A stretch of DNA of 8,424 nt from an uncultured Taibaiella sp. (lineage in GTDB: Bacteria; Bacteroidota; Bacteroidia; Chitinophagales; Chitinophagaceae): assembly GCA_937871155.1 (NCBI GenBank), contig CALMXV010000220.1, positions 1 to 8,424 of the forward strand. The letters are read 5' to 3'. Below the pieces are notes generated by a model. It was not told the DNA's origin, made no database searches, and saw only the letters and a list, made by a program, of their open reading frames with translations. A program made the position numbers and the translations under genes. Every line of letters starts with the position of its first letter. Position 1 is the first letter of the stretch. Positions 1 through 7,500 of the stretch are shown here, in pieces.

Positions 1-1299
1 TGGAATGCTGAATTGAATCATCTCTTCATAAAGTCTTGCCCAGCCAGCCCATTCAGGGTCGGTGCCGAGGGAGAAGTTATGAAACACTGTAACCAACTGG
101 CTTTGGGTATTCTGAAGATATTGTTGCATTTTACTGTAAGCCATAAATGTCTCTTTGATGGAAAGCTTTTCTTCGAAATGTGCTGTAGTATCCATAAAGC
201 AAAATGGATGGATATGTAACCCAGAAGGGCTTTCAGCTGCTAAGTCATACCAATAAAAGCTTCTACCGGTGCCACATCTAAAACCTAAGTGACTGCCATA
301 GCCCATGCTATAATCATGATGAATACCATGAGCTATCAGATATCGATAAGTAGATGGTAAGGAGAGCTTGATATAATGTTGACGAGAATGTGTGATTGGC
401 TCGTTGGTGATTTGTCGAAGTATTGAATGTTCTTCTTTAAACACTTTAGCAATATCTGAGTAGAAAGATGGATGTAGCCCTATTGTTCCATCTTGTTGTA
501 GCCTTTTTATCAGCCGCTGCATGACGTTGTTCTTCGGGCTTATGTTTTTATCGTACTCAGTGGTTTTAAGTGCAGATAGGATGAAGTAGAAGGGTCTTAA
601 ATGATAGTTGGTATGTAATCGTTTGATTGCTACAAAAGAATCATAAGGGTCAAGCGCCTTGGATAGTAGCACCTGGTGTCTTCGTCTTATTTCAGTAGTA
701 TCACCTCTAAGAATACTACGTAAAAAGCCCCCAATATTTCTACGGATACCCTTATGTTTATAAGAATAAGCCATGTCAATATCATAGGTAGGGATGTATT
801 TGTAAGCGGATAAAAATACAGGAACTCCTTTTTCTTTTAAAATTGTATAAAGTTCATAAAGCCACTCGTCTATTAAAGGTCGTTGCAGCCAATTGTTTTT
901 ATAAAGGATACTCTCTTTAGCAGGGTAACGTCCATACTTATCTGCTTTGAATGGGTAATATTCTTCGTACCGAGAAATTAGAAAAAATATCGCACTAAAA
1001 CAGTCGAAAGGTAATGTTGTATCGCTTGCCGCTTGATGATAAAGAGTGGGTATCTGACACCAATTGCCACAAGATATTTCATGAGGTTGAATATTTTCTT
1101 GCCATAGCAAACCACTATCCGGTATGGAGATGGCATTAGGGAACGATGCTCCATAAGCAATAAAAAAAGCCTCATCCACTAGTGCAGCTTCATCATTTTC
1201 TAATTCATAGGTAATATGAAATACTTGTTTGAAAGCCCAATCGAGTACGTAACGTAACCGAGTGCTGTCCTTTTTTGTAAATATCTTAATCGCTGCCAT
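1..1299 (-). CDS. Polysaccharide deacetylase-like protein with DUF7033-type N-terminal region (3' end cut by window)
   Basis: An open frame of 433 codons runs from the ATG at 1299 to the window edge without a stop. I recognise it as the Bacteroidota family annotated as polysaccharide deacetylase with a DUF7033-type N-terminal region. Marks are the stretch FDCFSAIFFLISRYEEY (about residues 98-114), then a NodB-like part: PTYDID (Asp173, Asp175), GLHPSFYSD (His276), THSRQHYIKL (His304, His308), DYSMGYGS (Asp329), FRCGTGRSFYWYDL (340-353), LHIHPFCFMD (361-370) and TVFHN (His407). The family usually ends near this length, so probably only a few residues are missing. No signal peptide or membrane segment is visible, so it looks cytoplasmic. 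The start lies 3 bases after the lutB stop, implying co-transcription. NodB-fold enzymes remove acetyl groups from glycans, but no substrate is known here, and the classical HxxxH metal pair is not clear at the expected place. Confidence 0.8.
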   Translation of the reverse strand, partial: MAAIKIFTKKDSTRLRYVLDWAFKQVFHITYELENDEAALVDEAFFIAYGASFPNAISIPDSGLLWQENIQPHEISCGNWCQIPTLYHQAASDTTLPFDCFSAIFFLISRYEEYYPFKADKYGRYPAKESILYKNNWLQRPLIDEWLYELYTILKEKGVPVFLSAYKYIPTYDIDMAYSYKHKGIRRNIGGFLRSILRGDTTEIRRRHQVLLSKALDPYDSFVAIKRLHTNYHLRPFYFILSALKTTEYDKNISPKNNVMQRLIKRLQQDGTIGLHPSFYSDIAKVFKEEHSILRQITNEPITHSRQHYIKLSLPSTYRYLIAHGIHHDYSMGYGSHLGFRCGTGRSFYWYDLAAESPSGLHIHPFCFMDTTAHFEEKLSIKETFMAYSKMQQYLQNTQSQLVTVFHNFSLGTDPEWAGWARLYEEMIQFSIP

Positions 1300-1302
1300 G
1301 AT

Positions 1303-2676
1303 TTAGTTTTTACGTTCTTTCCAAAGTTGTTGAAAGGTTTTTTTAGGAAAATGTAAAGGGCCTCTATGTTCGCCCCAGCTATGTTTAAAGAGTTTATTCA
1401 CTAGTTTTTCTTTAGTGCCTGCTCCAGCTATATTCATCAATTTTCTGCTCAGCATGGCTCGTTTCCACATATTCCAACCCATATTTTCACTAAAACTAGT
1501 ATGATGAGCTTTTATAGCGATATGTCTATTTTCTACCAGCATTCCATGGATATTGATATTCACAGGACAAGAAGCAGAACAGCTACCACAAAGGCTTGAT
1601 GCAAAACTAAGATGGTTGTAATTTTTCATGCCATTCAAATGGGGAGATATTACCGATCCAATAGGCCCACTGTATGTAGTGCCATAGGCATGTCCACCGA
1701 TGTTTTTATAGACGGGGCATACATTCAAGCAAGAACCGCAACGAATGCAGTACATGCTTTCTCTTATTTCTTTTTTATCAATTAAGTTGGTACGTCCATT
1801 GTCGAGCAAGATGACATACATCTCTTCGGGCCCATCTTGTTCCTCAGCTTGTTTTGGCCCGGTGAAAATGGAGTTATAAACGGTTACTTGTTGTCCGGTA
1901 CCGTAGGTAGCGAGTAAAGGCCAAAAAAGTGCTAAGTCATTAATGCTAGGCAATACTTTTTCTATGCCTACAATAGCAATTTGTGTTTTGGCAAAAGCCG
2001 TGGAAAGTCTTCCGTTTCCTTCATTTTCACTAGCGCATACCGCACCTATATCTGCTATCAAAAAATTGCCACCGGTAAGCCCAATATCTGCAACACTATA
2101 TTTTTCTCTTAAATTTTTTCGGGCTATTTGCGTCAGTTCTGGAGGGGTAAGATGTGGTTCTGTACCTAGTTTTTCATGAAATAGCTTTGCAACATCTTCC
2201 TTGCTTTTGTGCATGGCGGGTGTTACGATATGGTATGGCGGTTCTCCATCTAGTTGTTGGATATACTCTCCTAAATCAGTCTCTGTACTTTCAATACCGT
2301 GTTTTTGTAAGAAGTCGTTTAAGTGAATTTCTTCGGTAACCATCGACTTCATTTTTACTACTGTTTTTGCTTTTTTAGCTTGACAGATTTTTAGGATTTC
2401 GTCAAGTGCATCTTGTGCCGTTTCAGCCCATATTACTTTACCACCACGGGCAGTGAAGTTTTTCTCAAATAGCTCGAGTTGCTTATCTAAGTTTTCGATG
2501 GCTTTCCATTTAGTATTTTTAGCTTTTTTACGTGCAGCTTCAAGGTTAGCAAATTGTTGCTTTCCTTTCACTACGGTATCCGCATACTTTTGGATATTAA
2601 AGGCTAGCTTCCGCTTATGCTCAAGGTCATTAGCTTTAACGGTACTTTTAGCCAGAAAATTAGCTTTGTTATCCAT
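1303..2676 (-). CDS. lutB: LutB-type lactate utilization iron-sulfur protein (LUD domain plus two Fe-S motifs)
   Basis: This complete 457-residue protein is close to the usual LutB/YkgF length (about 470-480). The LutABC complex oxidises L-lactate to pyruvate in the cytoplasm, and LutB is thought to carry electrons through its iron-sulfur clusters. Residues about 65-290 form the LUD domain, with typical stretches VVKMKSMVTEEI (106-117), GLTGGNFLIADIGAV (199-213) and ENEGNGRLS (218-226). The first cluster motif is CIRCGSCLNVCPVY (Cys310, 313, 316, 320). The second is CGSCSASCPVNI (Cys363, 366, 370), with three cysteines as is usual in this family. The C-terminal tail (about 390-457), with a WGEHRGPLHFP stretch, matches the LutB-specific end. 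The ATG at 2676 fits the family's N-terminus. LutA and LutC are not next to it here: upstream is a divergent gene, and downstream, after 3 bases, is a deacetylase-like gene. Whether its physiological substrate is lactate is inferred from family only. Confidence 0.92.
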   Translation of the reverse strand: MDNKANFLAKSTVKANDLEHKRKLAFNIQKYADTVVKGKQQFANLEAARKKAKNTKWKAIENLDKQLELFEKNFTARGGKVIWAETAQDALDEILKICQAKKAKTVVKMKSMVTEEIHLNDFLQKHGIESTETDLGEYIQQLDGEPPYHIVTPAMHKSKEDVAKLFHEKLGTEPHLTPPELTQIARKNLREKYSVADIGLTGGNFLIADIGAVCASENEGNGRLSTAFAKTQIAIVGIEKVLPSINDLALFWPLLATYGTGQQVTVYNSIFTGPKQAEEQDGPEEMYVILLDNGRTNLIDKKEIRESMYCIRCGSCLNVCPVYKNIGGHAYGTTYSGPIGSVISPHLNGMKNYNHLSFASSLCGSCSASCPVNINIHGMLVENRHIAIKAHHTSFSENMGWNMWKRAMLSRKLMNIAGAGTKEKLVNKLFKHSWGEHRGPLHFPKKTFQQLWKERKN

Positions 2677-2756
2677 ACTTTAAAGATAGATGCTTTTCCT
2701 TTATAGGGAGGGTGATTTTTATCAATCTGTTGTTAACGATTTGTATTTATAACTGG

Positions 2757-2789
2757 TTGGTCAATCTTTTCATCCAATAAATAGCTTTG
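2757..2789 (+). promoter_or_regulatory. Candidate Bacteroidota-type promoter for the T9SS cargo gene
   Basis: TAGCTTTG at 2782-2789 matches the Bacteroidota -7 consensus TAnnTTTG exactly. A TTG at 2757-2759 lies 22 bases upstream, within the accepted spacing for the -33 element. It would give a leader of roughly 85-90 bases before the ATG at 2883. It sits in the 206-base divergent region between lutB and this gene. No equally good element was seen for lutB on the other strand. Confidence 0.5.
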
Positions 2790-2882
2790 CATTTAGCTAT
2801 AAATTAAGAACTACTTAAAAAAATGAACCATTAATAAAACCTTGGATGCCTATCTTTACTAGCTAAAAAACTAAAACACAAA

Positions 2883-3845
2883 ATGAAAAAAATTGTACTA
2901 TTCTTTGCTGCTGCTGCTATCAGTCATGTTGCATCAGCACAACTTCCAAACAACAGTGTAGAGACTTGGCGTACCTATGCTTCAGGCACTGCAACTGACT
3001 TAGAAGCCCCAATGTCTTGGTATGGTATCGACTCGTTAATTTTTAATTATGGTCCATTAGGGGGCATTACACCTGCAAAGTGTATGTATAAAGATACTTC
3101 AGCACATACAGGTACTTATGCAGTAAAAATGGTGAGTAAAGATATGGTGGGCATGGTAGCTCCGGGTATGTTGGTGAATGCACGCCCTGATTTTGATATT
3201 GCCGCTTACTTAGCTAACCCTAGCGGTGTTATTACCGACTATCTTACATTTAGCGGCGGTACTGCGGTTAGTAGCCGTTATTCTCATTTAACTGCTTGGG
3301 TAAAATATGCACCTGTAGCGGGTGATGTTGCCGTTTTGGGTATGCAAGCTATCAAGTCAGGTATTGGAACTGGGGGTAAAGATTCTGTAATTGGATCCGG
3401 TGTTTTATACCTTAATGCAACACCTAGTTATACGAAGGTTTCGATTCCTATGACTTATGTAGATGCTACCACGATACCGGATAAATTATTAATCTCTTTT
3501 TCTAGTAGTGACATCTCAGACAATCCTCAAGATGGTAGTACTTTATATGTAGATGATATAGATATTGTAGCAGGTGCCGCAAGTGTAAATTCTTTAATAG
3601 TTAATGAGCTATTTGCTGAGGTATTTCCCAATCCAGCAGCAAATGAAATTCATTTCCGTTCTACAAGAAAGAATGAATTGACTTTAAAAGTGTATAGTAG
3701 CAATGGAACATTGTTAGCCTCTGTACCTTTTACTCAGCAAGTAAGCCTCAGTACTAGCCAATTTCCAATAGGAACTTATTTTTATCAGTTAGCTGATTTG
3801 AAAAACAGAGCTATCCAAGAGGGAAAATTCAATGTAGTGAAATAG
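2883..3845 (+). CDS. Secreted T9SS cargo protein of unknown function, with beta-sandwich-like body and C-terminal sorting domain
   Basis: This 320-residue protein starts with a clear signal peptide: MKK, a hydrophobic stretch rich in alanine, and probable cleavage after SHVASA (residue 19), leaving an N-terminal Gln. Residues about 245-320 are a type A T9SS sorting domain: VFPNPA (247-252), LTLKVYSSNGTLL (266-278), and an IGTYFYQL strand (296-303) near the end. It should therefore cross the inner membrane by Sec and the outer membrane by T9SS, ending at the cell surface or outside. The body (about 20-232) opens with LPNNSVETWR, continues with SWYGIDSL and HTGTYAVKM, and closes with STLYVDDIDIV (219-229). 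That pattern is typical of jelly-roll domains resembling carbohydrate-binding modules and of PCMD-type proteins, but no catalytic motif is visible and no substrate can be named. The ATG at 2883 is chosen because it directly begins the signal peptide. No Shine-Dalgarno is present, as expected in this phylum. It appears to be a single-gene unit with its own promoter candidate and terminator. Confidence 0.85.
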   Translation: MKKIVLFFAAAAISHVASAQLPNNSVETWRTYASGTATDLEAPMSWYGIDSLIFNYGPLGGITPAKCMYKDTSAHTGTYAVKMVSKDMVGMVAPGMLVNARPDFDIAAYLANPSGVITDYLTFSGGTAVSSRYSHLTAWVKYAPVAGDVAVLGMQAIKSGIGTGGKDSVIGSGVLYLNATPSYTKVSIPMTYVDATTIPDKLLISFSSSDISDNPQDGSTLYVDDIDIVAGAASVNSLIVNELFAEVFPNPAANEIHFRSTRKNELTLKVYSSNGTLLASVPFTQQVSLSTSQFPIGTYFYQLADLKNRAIQEGKFNVVK

Positions 3846-3873
3846 GCATTATTATTAGACTTTAAAAAGTTTT

Positions 3874-3913
3874 AATTCAAAAAGCGGCGCATAATTGCAC
3901 CGCTTTTTGAATT
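3874..3913. terminator. Bidirectional intrinsic terminator between convergent genes
   Basis: A perfect 14-base inverted repeat (arms 3874-3887 and 3900-3913, core AAAAAGCGG / CCGCTTTTT) flanks a 12-base loop. Inside the loop, GC at 3889-3890 can pair with GC at 3897-3898. The A-run in one arm and the T-run in the other let it work in both directions. It lies 28 bases after the stop of the plus-strand cargo gene and 18 bases beyond the end of the minus-strand lipoprotein gene, so it can serve both. Confidence 0.85.
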
Positions 3914-3931
3914 TTATTACTCAAAGTACAA

Positions 3932-4369
3932 TTAGTTGGCACCCGGACGATCTGTTACTGGTTTTACTTCACCTTTCTTATCAGCGCCCGGACGGTCGTT
4001 CACTGATTTTACTTCACCTTTCTTATCGGCACCCGGTCTTGTTGTTACTGCACCTGGGTCGTTTTTCTTAGTAGTATTACTTGGTGTTTTAACTGTTGTA
4101 GTAGTTGTTTTGCTTGTAGTTGCTGGCTTCGCAGTTGCTGTTGCACCTTTACTTGCAGCTATTATAGAATCTGCTTTGATAATTGCTAAGGCATTAATTG
4201 TTGAGTCGTTTGATGCTTGAAGAGCAGTCATTTTTTCTGCAATACGAGCATTAACTATAGAGTCCACTTGCTCTTGAGAGAATCCACCGGTTGAAGTCAT
4301 GTTTTCAGATTGGCAAGAAGCTAATGCTAATAATGCACCACCGAAAAGTAACAAGGATTGTTTTTTCAT
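3932..4369 (-). CDS. Small lipoprotein with Thr/Lys-rich linker and C-terminal 15-residue tandem repeats
   Basis: This 145-residue protein begins with a type II signal peptide: MKKQ, a hydrophobic stretch and the lipobox LASC with lipidated Cys19. Residues about 31-73 (from SQEQVDSIVNARIAEK to NALAIIKADSIIAAS) are charged and look amphipathic, possibly helical or coiled coil. A low-complexity Ala/Thr/Lys segment follows (74-105). The C-terminus is made of two copies of RPGADKKGEVK-x-V-x-D (111-125 and 126-140) and a final partial copy RPGAN (141-145). I know no function for it. Similar small lipoproteins with a helical part and a disordered tail occur in Chitinophagaceae, but this is recollection and not a search result. 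Asp immediately after the lipidated Cys, the E. coli inner-membrane signal, is absent (Gln20, Ser21). It is monocistronic by layout, with a promoter candidate just upstream and the shared terminator downstream. The overlapping plus-strand frame is a shadow caused by biased codons. Confidence 0.8.
   Translation of the reverse strand: MKKQSLLLFGGALLALASCQSENMTSTGGFSQEQVDSIVNARIAEKMTALQASNDSTINALAIIKADSIIAASKGATATAKPATTSKTTTTTVKTPSNTTKKNDPGAVTTRPGADKKGEVKSVNDRPGADKKGEVKPVTDRPGAN
3935..4039 (-). repeat. 45-base in-frame tandem repeat, two full copies plus a 15-base partial copy
   Basis: Copy 1 spans 3995-4039, copy 2 spans 3950-3994, and the partial third spans 3935-3949, ending at the stop codon. 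By eye the two full copies match at 36 of 45 bases, with an identical 21-base block (4007-4027 and 3962-3982). At the protein level they differ at two positions (Ser/Pro and Asn/Thr). Several of the base differences are silent, which suggests the repeat is not brand new and the peptide sequence is kept. Confidence 0.9.
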
Positions 4370-4391
4370 TTTTGTGTTTTTAGATTTTTTG

Positions 4392-4423
4392 CAAAGATTA
4401 TATATAATGATGTCTTTAGCAAA
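4392..4423 (-). promoter_or_regulatory. Candidate Bacteroidota-type promoter for the repeat lipoprotein
   Basis: On the minus strand TTTG (4423-4420) is followed after 20 bases by AATCTTTG (4399-4392). This is one base away from the TAnnTTTG consensus and has the right spacing. Transcription would begin roughly 15-20 bases before the ATG at 4369, giving a short leader. Confidence 0.5.
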
Positions 4424-4505
4424 GAAAATGCCAAGATGTATGGTTAAAATTTAAAATTGAAGTTTTAGCTCATTGAATACTTGTCAATAAAGCTTTTGGC
4501 TTAAA

Positions 4506-4537
4506 CAAGAAAGACATCAATTATGATGTCCTTCTTG
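4506..4537 (-). terminator. Intrinsic terminator hairpin downstream of the M43 protease gene
   Basis: Arms 4506-4518 and 4525-4537 form a 13-base stem around a 6-base loop. The single mismatch on the plus strand becomes a G-U pair in the minus-strand transcript, where it is followed by the T-rich TTTCTTGTTT. The hairpin starts 21 bases after the stop of the 1040-residue protease gene, the right place to end its message before the lipoprotein promoter. The T-run is interrupted, so it may be weaker than the terminator at 3874. Confidence 0.65.
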
Positions 4538-4558
4538 CAAAATTGAATTATTAATTGC

Positions 4559-7500
4559 CTAGTTTTTATTTAATACTACCGGAACTGTGGCAGTTTTGCC
4601 TTGTTCATCAATAATCATCACATAGTAAGCGCCATTTGCAAAATGAGACAAATCAACAGTTTTTTTGCTAGAAACATTAACTGTTTCAACTTGTAATAAA
4701 TTGCCTGTTAAGGAATAAATTTTGATGGTAGCAGCAGTTGTTTGATTGCTCCAGTCAAATGTAAGCTGTCCTTTAGTTGGGTTGGGATAAATAGCTACTT
4801 GAGATAGGCTAAAGCTACCAACACTTGTTAAGGATACTAAGAGAATATTTGATGGGCGAGAATAACAACCGTTGTTATTAGTTACCGCATAATAATAACC
4901 GGTAGAATCAGGATGATGAGTTTGTCCTGTAGCGCCGGGAATTAAACCATTAGGGCCAAACCACTGTAGGTTTCCGCTGAGATTTGATACTAACATATTG
5001 CCGATTAAAGAAATTACAGGAGCTGCGGGAGTTGTAAATAACGCCATTACGGTAGTGTCGGAAATTGAATTTTTAGTATAACACTTACCATCAGTTGTAG
5101 TTGCCACAAATATTATTTGATCGCCTGTTGTTAACATATCATTGTTATAAACTAAACCAGTTCCTACAAGGTTCCCATTCAAATACCATTCATAGATTGG
5201 GTTAGCTCCAAAGTTGGAAGCTGTAGCTGTAAATTCAATTAAAGAATCAAGACAACCAGGATTACTTCCTTTAGTAATAGCTACAGAAACTAAAGTTGTA
5301 TCAACCGGCGCAACGCCCATAACAATGAAATTAGAAGTATCCGTAGCATTTGAAACGCAGGAATCCGTAGCGTAATAAACGATAGAAACAGAATCATTGT
5401 TTGATAAAGCAGTAGTGGTAAACATACTACTAGTAGCTCCAGTTACAGCTGTATTATTTACAAACCATTGGTACTGAGGATTACTACCACCATTAGTGAT
5501 ATTACTGGTAACGGTTACCGGCTGACCAGCACAAAGTAGGGTAGTGCTTGCTGCAATTGTAACAGAAGCGGTAATTTGAGCATGGGTTACTGTAATGCTA
5601 TTGGAAGTAGCTGTAGTTGGAACAGCGCAAGATGAGTTAGAAGTAATTTCTACAGTTACCGCATCATTATTGTTTAATACAGCAGCAAATGTATCTGCAT
5701 TACCACCTGCATTGCTACCATTTACTTTCCATTGGTAAGCAGGGGTACTACCACCGTTGGTTGGGGTAGCTTTAAACACAAGTGTTTGACCGGCACAACC
5801 CGGATTATTACCAGATAATAGGGCAATACTCACTGCAGCCGGAATAGTAGCTGCACGATATACGATGAATTTATTAGAATAGGCAGTGTCAAATCCACAG
5901 GCGCCTATATATTGCATCATTACGCTTAAAGTATCACCATTATTAAAGTTGATGGAATTGTACACAGAACCTGATGCTCCTACAGGGTTTCCATTCAATA
6001 ACCAGCTGTAAGTAGGATTTGAAACACCATTACCAGGAGTTGCAGTAAATGTCAACGGAGAAAAGAAACAAGAAGGGTTTGAGCCTTGAGTCATAGCAAT
6101 GGTTACAGCACCAGCAACGGGTCCACCACCTTTGATACTAATGGCATAATCTTCTACTTGACCGTTGGTTAATTGGCTGCAAGCAGTAATAGTACCAATC
6201 GGTGAATTATCACCAATAATGCGCATACGTAAAGGAGTACAACTTACTAAAGATGGTACCGTTAATACACTTGGAGCTGTATAAGTAAAGCTATGCACTT
6301 CATTAAATGAAGAACCGGAATGACTATATACTTGTTCGCTAGATTGGAATATGCCATCGTTGTTATAGTCAATATAAACTTTTACGTTTTGAGAACCACC
6401 ACCAGTTTGAATATCGAAATTATAAGAATTGCCAGAGGTTACTTCGGCCATGTGTTTACAAGATTTGTCTATGTAATATTGATTGCCATCACCGGAATAG
6501 CCACTAGAACTTACACTCATATAAGTAAAGTTGGCATCAGCGATAATGATATCACGAGGACCTCTATTGCCACCGGTATTAGTAATGCCGGGAGGGGCGC
6601 AATTAGCAGCTACTACCGTAGAAGTAATTGGCGTAGCTCCTAGCGAACTAATCAGATTGCTTCTGTCAGTATTAAATAAAGCTGCGACTACTCTGTTGGC
6701 TTGTCCAGTGGTAAAACGAAGATCAGGGCAACCGGAATAATCCATAATGTTTTTCACAACATCTCCCAATGGTGCATTAGGGGTAACACAAGAATTAATA
6801 GCTAGTGGTGTACAGTTAAAAACGGAGCGCATGTGTGGGTCTGTATCACAAACTTCATCACCATCTGTATTGCAATTGTTATTAGTAGGGCAAGAAGCAC
6901 CTCCATTATCTCCTTCAAATGTATGCCACAGGCTGAAAGCATGACCTACTTCATGTGGAAGCGTTTTTTGTCCAGCATTAGATGTGTAAGCTAGCATTAC
7001 CGTACCATCAACATTTGCACTTGCACCAGGGAACCAAGCAAAGCCTGCAACAAAAGATCCGGTACTATTAAAACCATCCTGACCATCAATTTTATTTACA
7101 ATCCAGATATTATAATATTCGGTCTTAGGCCATTTACTCAAAGCTTTAACTGTGGCTTCTGCGGCACCGTTCGTAGTATTATGTGCCATACCATCGGCCA
7201 CATAACTAGCCAAACTACTACCATCTACCCGTACGATACCGGTAGTAGCTGCACAATTTGGATCACGCTGTGCTAATGCAAAACGAATAGGAATAGCCAC
7301 TCCACCATTAGAAGTATTTGCATAGGCCGGCCAAGTTGCTGCATAAGTTTGGTTAAGGTAGTTAATCATATTGGTTAGTTGGGTAGTACTAGGGTTGTAG
7401 TTGCTACCCACCGGTCCTCCGGTATGAATCACATGGATAACCACTGGAATTTCATATACAGGGCCATTGGTAGTGTTTACGATTAAAGAATTACTGTTGT

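Noticed and set aside
978..1175. A 65-codon minus-strand open frame within the deacetylase-like gene.
   Set aside because: It overlaps the deacetylase gene in another frame of the same strand. The main frame gives a continuous protein with recognisable family motifs, so this is a shadow.
1561..1590. An apparent missing cysteine in the second Fe-S motif of LutB (only Cys363, 366 and 370).
   Set aside because: As I know the family, LutB proteins normally show this CxxCxxxCP form at the second site, so it is not a lesion.
2681..2858. Two copies of TATCTTTA facing opposite ways in the lutB/cargo gap (minus at 2681-2688, plus at 2851-2858), considered as promoters or a shared operator.
   Set aside because: Both differ from TAnnTTTG at the last base and neither has a -33 element at proper spacing. 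The minus copy would start transcription at or inside the lutB start codon. An eight-base AT-rich match is easily chance.
3936..4220. A 94-codon plus-strand open frame with hydrophobic content, opposite the lipoprotein gene.
   Set aside because: It is the antisense of the low-complexity Thr/Lys/Ala region and the tandem repeat. The minus-strand frame has a lipobox, a promoter candidate and a terminator; this one has none.
6320..6944. Three plus-strand open frames opposite the M43 protease.
   Set aside because: They lie antisense to conserved catalytic and GEVED sequence, overlap one another and show no protein-family features.
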